DNA of 64,000 nt from Daphnia carinata (Eukaryota; Arthropoda; Branchiopoda; Diplostraca; Daphniidae). Below are positions 1 to 12,157 of this stretch, piece by piece (positions within the stretch are counted from its first letter, which is position 1; the number at the start of each line of letters is the position of its first letter). Below the pieces are notes generated by a model that did not search any database, was not told the origin of the DNA, and worked only from the letters and a program-made list of their open reading frames with translations. The DNA lies in the NCBI RefSeq assembly GCF_022539665.2, contig NC_081337.1:2704679-2768678 (forward strand), read 5' to 3'. The position numbers and the translations under genes were made by a program.

Positions 1-732
1 TATGTCTGTATACGTACAGATAAGGAGCCATCATTCATTTTTATGACGATTGTTTTGGTAGTCTAGTATGTCGTTGTTGTGCCCCGCTTTTCTTTCTTTT
101 ACGGTCGTTTCGTGACGATGAAATTCAAAAAAGAACATTTCCCACCTTGATGTCAAGTCGTGGAACCGACTTAGAGAGGGCATATATAATGAGAAAAGGC
201 CTGCCTCCGGCCGCGTTTATAAGGCTTGTATTCTTCGTTTGGTTTGATTCGTTGCACACACTCTACTAGCACGGACGCCCTTTTGATGAAAAGGCCCTCT
301 CGGACCCAAGTGGCTCTTTTTAATCTTTGAATATGCTTTTCTTTTTTTTTTTTTGAAGTGCATTGCATCCCTCGATTTTTGTGTGCTAGATATTTTCTCT
401 TTTGATTATTTATTCATTTCCAAATGGGATTTTTTTTTGTTGGCGTCCAGATTAAGAGAAGGAGGGGGCACTTTTGAATTCAAAGCGTATAGCAGCTGCT
501 TTCTCTCTTTTTCTATCCTCCCTCTCTTATTGGAATACTAGACATAACCGTCATCATCAACGCGCATAAGGAAATGAATCTCTTAAATAGAATCTCTCCG
601 TTCCATCGAGTGTGTGTGTGTGTGTGCCTTGTGTTATATTTGTTTTTCGATTGGAATGTTTGTATCATGTGATATCCATCTGTCACTCTTGTTTTATATA
701 CATTTTCTTCTTTTTTTTTGTCAATTGTGAAG
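1..732 (+). other. Intron of the RhoGAP gene (upstream part outside window)
   Basis: No coding exon is visible in this stretch. It is T-rich, has a short TG repeat near 611-625, and ends in a pyrimidine-rich tract followed by an AG at 731-732, which is the acceptor of the first PDZ exon. It is therefore best read as the 3' part of an intron. The N-terminal exons of the RhoGAP gene must lie to the left of the window. Confidence 0.6.
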
Positions 733-3700
733 GATTGCCCCGAGGAATGGCAGCGTGGAATGTCGGCCGGCCTGCTCGACCCCATGATTCCCATGGACAC
801 CATCTTCGTCAAGCATGTTCGAGAAAACGGACCGGCCGTCAAAGCCGGACTCTCGACTGGTACGTGAATCGAATACGACATGATCCAAACTCTTCTTCCC
901 TTCTCTTTCAATACCACCCTGTCTAGCCCAGACCCTTCCCCTTTCGATGGTTTCCATGGCTGTTGTTTTTTGTTGTTGTGATGGATGGCCAATTTGATGA
1001 TCGTGAATTTTAGGTGACCAGGTGGTGAGCGTCAATGGCGAGTCGGTCATGTGCAAATCCTATGCCCAGGTGGTGCAGATGATACAGAAGAGCGGGCCCA
1101 ACCTCCAGCTGGTCGTGATGCCCAAAGAGCACGACGTCCTCCAGCAGGTTAACCACCACACCAAATTCAAATCATCCAAGTAACAGACTTAACTTAAATT
1201 TCATTTTTTTTTAAAACTAGTGTTTCGCTGATACGGCTCACAATCCTTACACAAACGCCAGACCAGCGACAGTTATTCCAGCCGCTGGAACTTCCGACGA
1301 GCAGGCCGGCAAAATGATGATGGACCCTTTGAAACCCAACAATATCATGTCGCACCTGCCGCGACCTAAACCCTACCAGCCTTTCCAGGTGCCCCCAAAC
1401 GTCACGCTAATTATTCATTTTTTTGTTCTCCACTCATTTAATTGATTTATTCATCAACGTAGGTGGAAACTAGGAAACCAGCGACATCCCATACGAGCCC
1501 GGCTGCAAAGGCGAACACAGCCGCACCTCTCGGACGCGTCCTGTCGCCGTTGGTGACGGCCGGAACGACGACAACAACTACAACGACGACGGCCAATAGC
1601 CGATCAAGCGAAGATGCAGCCATTGCGGCTCAGGCCCGTCTGGCCGCTGCGGCCGCGCTCGTGTCCAAGAACGTGCGCAAATCGGCCGATTTCAATCCGA
1701 AGGGCGCGGCCGGATGCCGAGGAAGTCTAGCCGGCGGGCAAGGAGTCGATTGCTACCCCGGCTCTGCCACGGGATTCAATTCTTCGGCCCATTCGAAACG
1801 AAGTTCCTACGCTGGAACGCCTACGTGTAAGAGCGAGTTTATTTCCAGCATTAGCGTTCCGGCTGCGACGTTCACCACTGCGGCGGTTAGCGCCGGTCAC
1901 GCCCGTTACGTCGGTGCCGACAGCTCGTCCAGCTTGCCGCCACAATTCCATTACCCGATGCATCCGATGGAAATGGCGACGATCCACGGCAGCGTGTCGA
2001 GCCTGCAACAACAGAACCTTCGCGATTCGCTCAATTCCAGTAAAGGGAGCCTGTACTCTGCGTCGGACGAGCAGCAGGCCCACCAGCAGGCGCAAGTGAT
2101 GACGCGCATCAAGAAGAGTTTTGAGCAGAAGGAGGAATTCCTCAAACGGCCCGCCTTGCCCTACTGGGTCAACGTTCAAGAGGCGCAACAATCGCCGCCC
2201 GTCCCCAAAGAGTTTTACGCCCAACCTCAAAAGTTTGCCCGGCCCGTTTGGCCGCCGGTGAGCGCCTCGTCGACGACGTCGCTCGATTCGCTCACCTCGG
2301 AGGTGACGGCCATCACGACGCCGTCCCAACAACCTCAACAGCATCCAGTACATCATCATCATCTCCATCACAAAGCGTCGTCGGCTTCGGCCGTCACCAA
2401 AACTGAAATCATCCCGATAGGCATCACGTCCATCGAACCTTGGTCCGTCTCGTTCAGCTCCAAGAGAGCCACGCCTCCCGTCAGTCCGTCTCAGTCGCCG
2501 GGCACGGTCGGCCTCGGCCTGGTGCCCAACACGGTGCCCAAACCGTTTTACGGTTCGACACATACGACGACGACGACCACCACCACGACGACGGTGACGA
2601 GCAGCAGCAACAACAACACGAGCAGTCCGTCTGGCAATAAACAGTTTGTGTCGACGCTGACCCGCATCCAAGAGAACGTCACGTCGGAAGTGACGCCGGA
2701 ATCGAAACCGAGTCGGCAGTTGACGTTGATGCACGCGCCGCTGGCCTCGCCCGAAGAGTTCTTCACGCCGTCGCCGACCAAAGCGGGCCAGCATCCGTTG
2801 GCGTCGGCCACGTCGGCTGCCAACGCGCCGGTCGTCGTCAAGCGGACGAAACCGTTTGAAAATGGCGCCGAGAGGGGACTTCTGGCGCGTATCGCTCAAC
2901 GCGGCAAGCAACAACAGGAAGCTGCCGCTGTTGCCTCCGCCGCCGTGGCTGCTGCTGCCGCCGCTGCCGCCGAACGTTCCAGTAAGTTGTGTGTGTGTGT
3001 TTATACGTCGCTTTTCATACTTGTTTCATTTTTTTTTTTATTTTTTTTTTTGCTTATTTATTTTTGAAAAACGAATTAAAGATAAACTAGCGACGGATAT
3101 TCAACGGGTGCCGGTGGGCGGTTCGGGGAATCGCACCGTCATCATTGGCAGTTCGAATTTACATTGTCAACCGCCTCCAGTAGAATTGGAATTTCCACCC
3201 AATTCATACGGTGAGTTTTGAAATTTCGCTCTTTTTTTTTTTTTTTTTTTATTAGCTGCATAGGTTAGCAAAGGGTCATTTTTGAAAACTAGCGGGGAGG
3301 CAAAGGAAATGTTTCAATCAGAAAAGAATTAAAAAAAAAAAAAAAGATGTGAGACATGGCCGTGTATATAATGATAGATCCACAAGTCATGTGGAACGAA
3401 GAGGAGCGTAAAAGTCTCGTCTTGAGGCAGCACTCGTACCGTTCCGCTGTCCGTGATTTCGGTAAGTCCCGCTCCCTGTCCTGCTCGCCTGCGCCTCCTT
3501 CTCGCTAACGTTTAGACAAAAAAACAACCTAAAAAAAAAAATGCATAGAATTTTCTGCTTGACTTAAAAATGTCATCGTTCGCTGTTGTGTTTTGTAATC
3601 ATTTTCGTTGTTTTGTATATTTTTTTTTTCAGTTTTGAATGCCTTATAATTTTATGGTTTGTTGGCTTTCCCTCCCCCCCCCTTTTTTGTTCTTTTATTT

Positions 3701-5566
3701 CTTTTGAAATTGCATACTAGCAGCTTCTACTAGTCCGCTACTACGGATTGACCCGTCGCTGGATGAGAACTCGAATACGAGTGCGTCCAGCAGCATTGTG
3801 ACGGTCAGTCGCGTTAAAAAGCGACCCTCTCATTTGAAACTAACCGGCAATCATCACAACGCGAACCAGCCATTGGCGATGCATCCGACGAGTGGTTGCC
3901 CCTCTGCCAAAGCTCCTTGCTTGCAAACTGACATCGACGCACCGGTCGAAAGGACCAGAAGCTGTAGCCCGTTGTCTTTGCCCAGGCCTAGTCCCATCGC
4001 TTCTGATTTTGAGTTGTCCGTTTTGGAGCGATTCGACCAGCTCCTGGCTTCCTTAGGTACTTCCTCAGGTTGGTCTTGCCCGCCTGCCTTTTTTTATAAC
4101 CCTGCACTTCAAAACTACCGGAATGTTTTCATTTTTAGATATCTAATCTCTTTTTGTCATCCATGGATATGGTTGTTTTTGTTCCCCTTTTATCAAACCC
4201 AATTATTCATCGGTGTTTTTCTTTTGCCTTCATTAACATCGTTTCTACTACCAGGCTCGAGCAGTATCAGCAGCAGTGGCAGTGCGGCAGTCCAGCAACA
4301 CGAAAGCCAGCCGGGGACTAAACTGGCCACACCGGCAACGACGGCCAGTGTCAATCGGCGCCAAAAGATTTACGGTACTTTCAAAACGAATAACAATTCA
4401 AGTGGTAAACGTAAAAATTTTAAAACGAACGGCCATTTTAACAGATGACGACTCTGATCGAGGCATGAGACGGATATCGTATTTGAAGGCGACAGCTGGG
4501 AATCCAGTGGACGGGACGATGTCCAGCACGACGGAAGCCGAGACGGTGGCAACTAGCGCCACGACTACTACCACGACCACGACGACCACCACATCTACGC
4601 CCATCAACAACGATCACTCAGCCAAAGGGTAAGAGAGAAACACACATTTATTTTCAACATTTCTTTCTTTTCGTTTCAAAAAAAAAAAAAAGACAATTGA
4701 AAATGTGTTTCACTTGTGCCCTCTTTTTTAATTCGCAAAACTCTTTTGGCGATCCGAGAAATATGCCCTTCCACCCACCTCTCCCTGGCCCGCTAATGAA
4801 GAAGAAAAAAGAGAGGGACACAAAGATGACGAACAGAGAAAGTTGTTGTTTTCTTCTTGATGACGGATCGTTGTTTCTCGGCCATGTCTGTCTATCACTG
4901 GTGTCATATATAGTTCCACCTCGTGGGCCGTGGTTAAAGTGGAGACTAATCTGGTGATGGTGTCTGGTGGTGGATCGTGTCCAGCCAGCGGCTGGCATGA
5001 TCTCTCGGTTGCGCCAGTATTTCGAAGAAAAATCCAGGCCGCCCGCTCCTACTCCGCATCCGCGGATAGCCACTTCTTCCTCTTCTTCTACCCTCTTAGC
5101 GTCTTCGATTGTTGCCAACAAAGCCACGTCGCAACCTCCACCGCTGGCCAGTCGGTGAGCTTCCTACAATCATGATGATGATGATGATGATGATGAACAA
5201 CATCCGTGACACATGCAAAACAAGCCCATCATTCAGCATGAGATTCGACGATACCCTCCCTACTCCGTTAGGATCCCCCCCCCCCTCTCTACTCATGTCC
5301 TTTTCTCTGTTTTCTTTACCCCCCTTTTTTTTTTTTAGTTTGGTTTTTTTTTTTATTAATCGCACGACTTTCATTTGTAGACCAAAATAGGAGAAACCCT
5401 CTTCCAATTCCTCCTCCGACCCGAATGACAGTCTCTTTAAAGTCAGGATGGATAGATACCACATTTCCCCCCCCCCCTCCATAAAAAACATCAAAATTTA
5501 AAACGACCTTTTGCATACAGCAAAAATCGGTCAGTTGGTGGTCTCTCCTGTTTCATTTTTCCCTTT

Positions 5567-5598
<32 letters not shown>

Positions 5599-8500
5599 CT
5601 TTTAGTTTTTGATTGGCTCTTTTTCCCAAACCATTCAGATGTATAAAGTTCTAATTTTCTTGTTTGCTTTGATATCGCAGGCGTCCAGCGCATCCGCCGC
5701 ACAGCATCCAAAAATTGCGCTCGCTTTTTGGAGACTCGACAAAAGTCTCAACTGCCAAATCGCAACAACAAGGCGATTCGAGCGCCGCTCATCCGCCCAG
5801 CCCGTCCGAGACGCAAGGACGAGAAGGATGGCTCTGCGTCAAACAGACCATCATCGACTGCCGAAGATCCACGGACCGTTCCTGGCGCCAAATGTGGACC
5901 CGCATACGTTCGGGCACGGTGCATTTTATGAGAGATCGCAACGCTGCCTCATCCGCTGCCAACGGATCCGCCAGCAACAGCAATAACAGCGCGAGCAACA
6001 ACACCAGTTCCACTCCGGGCACTGCGGCCGACGACATGATCATCGACCTGCGCGGCTGCACCGTAGAGGTGGCCGTCTACTACACGAAGCGCAAACACGT
6101 CCTGCGGCTTTCGACTTTTAACGGACTCTGCGAGTACCTGATGCAGTGCGAGGACAGCAACGACATGGTCCTCTGGCTGGACGCTTTCCAGCAGGTATGA
6201 TGTTCATTGGCCGCTCGCAAGTGTAGATTCATTTTCACGTGCCCCTTTTGTTTTTATGTGGAATGAAATTAGGAACAGGCGGCTGCCAATAATAGCGATA
6301 AGGAAGACGGACCTGGGTCCAGCTACAGCAGCAGCGAAATGATGTTGGTCCGACAGGCTCAAGAAGCTGACAATTCAATGGCTCACGGTCGCCGAATGGG
6401 CCGATTCACGTTGCACCGCAATCGCTCGCCCACGGGGCATTCGCCCGTCTCCAAGACGCGAAAGCCCAGCCTCCCTGGAACGATCGGCAGCGGCGGTAGT
6501 GGTGGCGCCGGCGGTAGCAGCGATGGCACGCATTCCACGCCGGCTAATGTCAACAAACCGACGACGTGGCGACGTAAAGTCGTCCAGCAGTTCAAGAAGA
6601 TTCAGGGCGGTTCGCCCAATTCCGCCATGTTCCATCCGCAAATGGTGCCCGAAGGAGCCACCATCGGCGTCCCGCTCGAATTCTGCCCGCGCTCTTCCCT
6701 ATCGGAGAGTATCCCGCTGATAGTGGAGCTCTGCGTCGGCATCGTCGAAGCCCGTGGGTTGGAAAGCGTCGGCGTCTACCGAGTTCCAGGCAACAGCGTG
6801 GCCGTCAATGCTCTTTCGGACTCACTGAATCGCGGATTCGACGGGCTCAACCAGTCGGATCCGCGCTGGAATGACGTCAACGTCATCTCATCGCTCATGA
6901 AGTCCTTCTTCCGCAAACTGCCCGATCCGTTGGTCACGTCAGAGCTTTACGGCGCTTTGATCGAGGCCAGCAAGACGGACCCGGAACCTGCCCGCTTGAA
7001 CGCCATCAAACGTCTGGTGGACGAGTTGCCCGAGCCTCACTACTCAACACTGCGTTACCTTGTCGGGCACTTGTCACGCGTGGCCGGCAAGAGCAACATC
7101 AACAAGATGGAAGCTCGTAACTTGGCCATCGTCTTTGGCCCGACGTTGATTCGGCCAGGTGATGACAGCACCGTCACCATGGTCACTGACATGTCGCATC
7201 AATGCCGAATCGTCGAGACGCTCATCGACAAGGTCGGCTTCTTCTTCCCGCCCGATCAGGACCAAGTGGACACTTTGCAGCCCAGTTCCCCTACTCAGGT
7301 CCGTCTTATCTCTCCCAAGTCTTTTACTTACTTTTAGTTTCTTTAATTTGCTAGCGGCGGGACGTCGAGTAATTGGGTTTGTATGATGACAGGTCAGCAA
7401 TAGTCATTTGGCTAGCAATACGGATGACCGTAAAGATGCCTACGCCAAAGAGATCGTGTCGTCCATCATCGCGGCCGCGCGAAAGAAGAGACAGACGTCA
7501 CTGGACAGCCCCGACTTGAGCGATCGGGCCGATGCCCCGCCAGCCTTTCCAGTCGTTAGTTCAACGACCACAGCTGTCACTACCATAACGACGACTCAAA
7601 CAATGGTTGAAGCAATAGTTCCTACCGGCTCCGCTCATTCTCTAGTCGAGCTGGGCTCCACTGGAGGGCAGCCGGCCTTGCCAGTGGAAGCGTCCGAATT
7701 TCGTTTGAGCTCTGCGGAGATTCCTGCCACCCCACCCACCGTAGAAAGGAAGAGATCGGCGTCGCTGGGAGGCGAAACGGTCATACCGCCGTCGCCCAGT
7801 CTAGCCATGAACGATTTGGCCGGCATTACGGAAATGGCAGCCGATGGGGTGGCTCAAGCGTCCGGCACGTCGGAGCCGTTTCGCAGCCGGACATCGTCGG
7901 GCAGTTTTGTCGTCAACAAACTCCATCCCATCGATGCTGCCGGAATCCGAAGCTATTCCGGTTTGAGTGCCGTCACTCAGGAGCGCATTCGCCTCTTTGA
8001 ACAGGTAATGTCATTTGAATTTGTTCTTATTTTCGTTTTGTGACGTTTTGAATGAATTATTGGGGCCGAAATGGTGCAGGAAACGAAAGCAATGTTACAA
8101 AGAGATTTGGCCCGTCAAGTGAGAAGAGAAGGCGAAGCCGTTCCGTCATCTACTGGATCTGCCCGTCGCCTGGACAAAACTGAGGTAGAGTCTGCATGGC
8201 ATCGAGCCAAATTAGAAATGGAGACGGACGACTTTCTCGACGTCCTGGCGGACAATCCTTCCGGTAAGTGTTAGCTCTGTGCAGAATAGCTCTCTTCTTA
8301 TTTCTTTGTAAATGAAAACAAAAGATGATTTTTTTAAATTGCTAAATTTTCGTTTCGCCCTCCCCCCATTTTTGGTTCGATTTTCTGTTTCATTTCTGTT
8401 CGTTTTCATTTCTAACTGTCGGGGTGTAGGTTCCTGGATGTCACTGGGCCCGCTTTAGGCCCATGCATACCCAAATGGGGATTTTATATATAAAAACAAA

Positions 8501-10397
8501 ACACAAACTAAAAATATTTAAAAATAAATCGAAATAGGAAGGGAGTGTAAGTGCTGGCCCTTTTTTTTTTCTTGTGTGATGATTCAAAAAAAAAAAAAAA
8601 AAAAAAAAAAGATATCCCGTCTTTAGTTTTAGACGCACGATTTTTTTTAGTCTTTTGCACGGGATGATCTTTTCCCCTTTTTAATTTGGATGGACCGTTA
8701 GTGCCCCATTTCTTTCGATAGAGACGCATGCAATCCGCATGGTTTGCAACGACATTGAATTGTATAGAAACAAACGTTAATCCTTTTTTTATCCTTTATT
8801 ATTATTAACGTAGACGTGACGGATTCGACTGCCCCGTTGGACGTCTCCACCTCTTCGGACCAAGATAAAAAAGCGGAACAAGAGAAGCAGCCCGAAGAAG
8901 GAGTCGATCCATCTGTGGACAAGATCGCCACGGATGAAAAACGATGCCCAGATAGAGAAAAGGAGCCGGAAATCAGCCCGTCGGCCGTCCAAAAAGAGGA
9001 GGAGAATCACGCTATCGAAGTGGCCGAAGAAAAGGTCGATGATAAACCTGTCGTCGAAGTCGATGCCGTCAAATCCTCCAACGCCAGAGGCGTCACTGCC
9101 CCCAAATCCACAGCCAAACAGCCAACAGTCGGTGGAGGTGGCGCTGTCGGTCGATCTCAAATTCCTAAACCTTCTGCCAGTAATAAATCGAACGAATCGT
9201 CGCCTGCCTCGGCCAAAGTGGCGACCACCTCCGCCGATGCCACCAGGACGTCGCCGAGCAAGTCCGCAATGACGACGGCCGTCAAGAGCCGGTCTTCCAT
9301 GGCTGTTGTTGGCCGAGCGAAGACGGTGGAACTCAACAAAAGCGTCCCAGTCAAGAAAATGAGCGCCGGTGAGCTCCAAGCTCCCAGGATGCTGCGCCAA
9401 ATGTCAGCTGGGCAAATGCAGCCGCAATCGCCCAATCGAGTACTGCCTGTCAAAACCAATCCGCGTCTGAAGAGCGCCGAGACGAGTCCAGCCAAAAAAT
9501 CAAGCACTGCCAGTTCGAACAAAACCGAAGAGACGAAGAAATCTGCAACAACGACCGGTTTGTTTGGATTTTTTTCCATTTGTACCTTAAAGGCGAAATT
9601 CACGTTTTCATTCTGGGCAGATGGTGAGCAGTCAAATCGTTTACTGGAATCCAACCTGGACGAAACTCTCGACGCCGCTGACCAGCCAAAGAGTGGGCCC
9701 AAGGTAAGGCACGATTTCTAGTCTCCTAACTTGCCATTGATTCTAAATGAACAATTGAATTTTTGCAGGAAGCCGATCCAGTCGATAGACCCAACACGAA
9801 AAACGCGAGCGTGAAACGCGAGTCTAAATCTGCCGATATGGCTAAAGCCGTGAAACGCTCCGATTCGTTGACGAAAGACGAGAAGACGGAGAGCAACACG
9901 AAAGCGCGAGAGCGCGAAATGAGGATTGGTAGTAACGGACAGCGAGTGAGGAAATTCGTCCAGCGGAGCGGGGAGTCGGGACTGAAGCGCCGGCACACTG
10001 TTGGCGGCACTCGCGACTTTGACAAGGTGATTCCAATTGGCGTCCATTTTTGATTGGTTTATTTCGTCGTGGGTTGATACGGTTTCATTGAAAGGTGCGG
10101 ATACGCTGGCTGGCCGACAAAAGTGATGAGAGGAACGTCATTCCGGCTCCGCGCTGGTCGGCCTGGGACCGGCTCCAGCCGCTAATTAGCGACGAGGATC
10201 TCAACGTGGACCGTAGCCTCAAGACGTGGATGCGCAGCGAACGGATGAGAACGAGCTCGCCGGAATTGTGCCGCAGGTCGGACGCGGCATCCATCGCCAC
10301 CAATAGTTTACCAACCCATGCGCAAGGATGTGCCAGCGGTCAGCCGCTTGAGGCCTCGTCTTCCATCCGCCAGGATGGAGACGCTTCCAGTCCGTAA
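733..10397 (+). CDS. ARHGAP21/23: PDZ-PH-RhoGAP protein, ARHGAP21/23 (fly RhoGAP19D) ortholog, 5' partial
   Basis: Family role (known): a GTPase-activating protein for Rho-family GTPases, mainly Cdc42 and RhoA, at the Golgi and cell cortex; the fly homolog restrains Cdc42 at lateral epithelial membranes. Exons read directly with GT-AG borders: 733-859, 1014-1147, 1221-1388, 1463-2981, 3082-3210, 3378-3461, 3721-4056, 4255-4374, 4445-4628, 5038 (or 4985)-5154, 5681-6194, 6273-7298, 7393-8004, 8080-8263, 8814-9557, 9621-9703, 9769-10026, 10095-10397. Using 5038 the frame stays open for about 2,213 residues. Domains: a PDZ core in the first two exons (DTIFVKHVRENGPAVKAG, then GDQVVSVNGES); a long Ser/Thr/Ala/Gln-rich linker; a PH domain at 5,818-6,191 starting REGWLCVKQ and ending in DMVLWLDAFQQ; a RhoGAP domain at about 6,700-7,240 with the arginine finger in GVYRVPGN (Arg codon 6780-6782) and NLAIVFGPTL. 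A charged tail follows, with KRRHTVGGTRD, a motif shared with vertebrate ARHGAP21. Only the 5' end is missing. Orthology is by recognition, not by search. Confidence 0.93.
3718..3723 (+). promoter_or_regulatory. Tandem (NAGNAG) splice acceptor
   Basis: The exon beginning near 3721 is preceded by TAGCAG. Splicing after either AG keeps the frame and adds or drops a single alanine before STSPLLRID. A similar tandem donor ends the same exon: GT at 4057 and GT at 4069 lie 12 nt apart, and both leave phase 1, giving insertion or loss of four residues. Confidence 0.55.
4985..5154 (+). other. RhoGAP exon with unclear 5' border; possible alternative first exon
   Basis: The open frame here contains an ATG at 4997 starting MISRLRQYFEEKSR and ends at a GT donor (5155) in phase 2, which matches the PH exon at 5681. 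The upstream exon 4445-4628 also ends in phase 2. It therefore cannot join the acceptors at 4985 (phase 0) or 4989 (needs one leftover base) without breaking the frame. It does join in frame to an AG at 5036-5037, so the exon would start at 5038. The MISRL segment may be an alternative start, may follow an unseen microexon, or may reflect a base error. Confidence 0.5.
5172..5195 (+). repeat. (ATG)n microsatellite in a RhoGAP intron
   Basis: Eight ATG units in the intron between 5154 and 5681, which also holds the CTT array at 5565-5596. Confidence 0.85.
8430..8458 (+). other. Candidate alternative terminal exon of the RhoGAP gene
   Basis: Inside the 550-nt intron between 8263 and 8814, a TAG acceptor at 8427-8429 is followed by a short open stretch. 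Joined to the phase-1 end of exon 8080-8263, it reads GSWMSLGPL and then a TAG stop at 8456-8458. An AATAAA lies at 8523-8528, 65 nt further on. This would give a protein that keeps PDZ, PH and GAP domains but lacks the charged tail. The acceptor, stop and signal are seen; use in transcripts is inferred. Confidence 0.35.
9558..9620 (+). other. 63-nt in-frame intron, possible retained segment
   Basis: The sequence between exons 8814-9557 and 9621-9703 has a weak donor (GGTTTGT) and an acceptor GGGCAG. It is 63 nt long, a multiple of three, and contains no stop in frame. It could be removed as an intron, or kept to add 21 hydrophobic residues (GLFGFFSICTL and onward). The aromatic-rich character differs from the charged neighbours, so splicing is favoured. 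Confidence 0.5.
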
Positions 10398-11020
10398 AAA
10401 AGTGGCAGTCAGAATACGACATTTTGCATGTAATACAAATTCTATTTTTAAACAAAAATTTATCTAAAGCGAAAGGGAAGTAGATTGAATGTCCAGTATG
10501 GCGGTCAAAATTTGTTGTTTCATACAGCAAAAAAAGACACTTTTCGTTTTTTTTTCTTTTCATTCAAGGCCTCATTCTATGTAAATGTTTTTCGTGTTAA
10601 AAATTCTGTGTACAGGAAAAGTAGTGCGTCGCGTCGGCTGGGTTCCTTTCCCCACCCTTCTACCACCACCACCCTTAAAAGCTGTGATGATAATTTTTAT
10701 TTTTTACAAACAAAGTGTACATTCAAAATCATGGCTCTGTTTTGTCGACCTACGTGTCGAACGTGCCCATTCGCACGCATTTTTTCGCCATTTTCTAAAA
10801 CATGTTTCCTCCTGTGAAAAAAGTAGTACAGTGAACGTCCTACGACCTTCTTAACCTGAATTATTTGATAGGATTCGTACGCTTGACGTGCCGTCCACTC
10901 TACATTTGCTCTCTATCTTTTGTTGTGTCATCCGTGACTTGACAGTTAAGACCGAAAATTCGAAGATAAAAACAAAGGCATATGGCCATTTCGTGCCACA
11001 GAAATAAACTAAAACATGAC
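10398..11020 (+). other. 3' UTR of the RhoGAP gene with poly(A) signal
   Basis: After the TAA at 10395-10397 no further coding exon is visible on this strand. An AATAAA lies at 11003-11008, about 600 nt downstream, and the minus-strand ELP5 stop is only 80 nt beyond it. The two 3' ends are therefore convergent and may overlap. Confidence 0.6.
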
Positions 11021-11088
11021 ATATGTAATTACACTGGTTTAATTCAAGTGAACCTGTTTTGTTTTAATTTATAGTTGTTTAACCTTAC

Positions 11089-12157
11089 TCAGATTTCCAA
11101 ATCATCGTCAGGGTCTTCATCATCCCAATCAGGTGCTTCGGCTTCGTAAATGATTTGGCCTTTCGAAGTTTCACTTGTTGCAGAACTTGCCTGTTTCCTA
11201 CAAGAATAAAACTCTAGTGTTGGTGGCTCCTGCAATGATTCAACTTTGATTATTGGTTACCTGATGTATGGTAAAACAACTTGACTTCTGGCTTCTTCTT
11301 CTTTTGCATTCAAATCTAGCTTGAAAGTTGATTTTGGTACTGCATTTTTCGGCAAAGAGTGTACTACCATATTCGCTGAAGATTCGGTAACCTCTTCAAC
11401 ATCTTTTATCTCCCATTGGTCTGAGATGCTGTAATATTCTTCCTATTTTCATAAATATTTATGGAATAATTTTAACAAATTCAAGATGGTGTGCCTCCTA
11501 CACTGTCGACCAGCTTTCCGCTACCTTTCCTCAACACGCCACTACAAACGTCACGGCCCTGTGCTTTCCGAACAGTTAGGTGACAATGGAAAATGTAGTT
11601 TAGGGCATGAAGAGTCTCTTTATCATGGACGTCTCCATGGATGAGTGCAACCACAGCTACCGCCGCTAAAACAATTGCAAAAAGAAATGTTAGGCATGAA
11701 CAGTAGCCCATGACTAAAGTCACCTCACTTGTTTTTTGCAAATTCCTTAAGCCTGATGCAAGTTCCCCAACTGTCCAGTTCATAAGGACAGGGGATAATG
11801 AATCTATTGCAACCACAAGACGTTCACCAATATCTGCTAAATCTGAACTCCAACAACTTTCAATTGAATTATCTTGGTTTTTATTCAAGATGCGAGTCTG
11901 CCAGGGAAATTTGAACTGTTCCATTTCGCTCTTCTCTGAGGATAATGGCGAATCATATTTGAAGTAACGAATAGTATACCCATTTTCCGAATAGTTGTGG
12001 ATCAAACTGAGGAACAGCGGCCTTCCTTTAACAGAGTATGAATCTACAGTCGAAAACAGATTTTCAAGAACGATGCAATAAAAATATTTTTGATTTTTAA
12101 CAAACCTTGAATTAGAATTGAAGCGGGCGGTTGCTTTAACAGATCTTTCAAAATCAT
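11089..12157 (-). CDS. ELP5: Elongator complex protein 5 (ELP5)
   Basis: ELP5 belongs to the Elp4/5/6 subcomplex of Elongator, which is needed for modification of wobble uridine 34 in tRNAs (known family role). Four exons on the minus strand read without a break: 12157-12106, 12043-11502, 11442-11261, 11197-11089, totalling 885 nt and 294 residues, close to the human length of about 300. The start reads MILKDLLKQPPASIL. The middle contains GERLVVAIDSLSPVLMNW, matching the RecA-like fold core (human VTIALDSLSWLLL). The C-terminal part has STFKLDLNAKEEEARSQVVLPY and the family's acidic end, DDEDPDDDLEI. All splice junctions are GT-AG and phase-consistent. The gene is head-to-head with USP48 (ATGs 300 bp apart) and tail-to-tail with the RhoGAP gene. 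Identification rests on the C-terminal signature and overall order; the divergent middle is typical of this family. Confidence 0.9.

Noticed and set aside
2548-2841. Antisense frame with long Val and Leu runs
   Set aside because: It arises from the sense-strand ACG/ACC (Thr) and CAG/AAC repeats.
1727-2914. 395-codon open frame antisense to the large RhoGAP exon
   Set aside because: It mirrors the GC-rich sense codons, is extremely Arg-rich, and has no recognisable domain. The sense frame is supported by splice phases and neighbouring domains.
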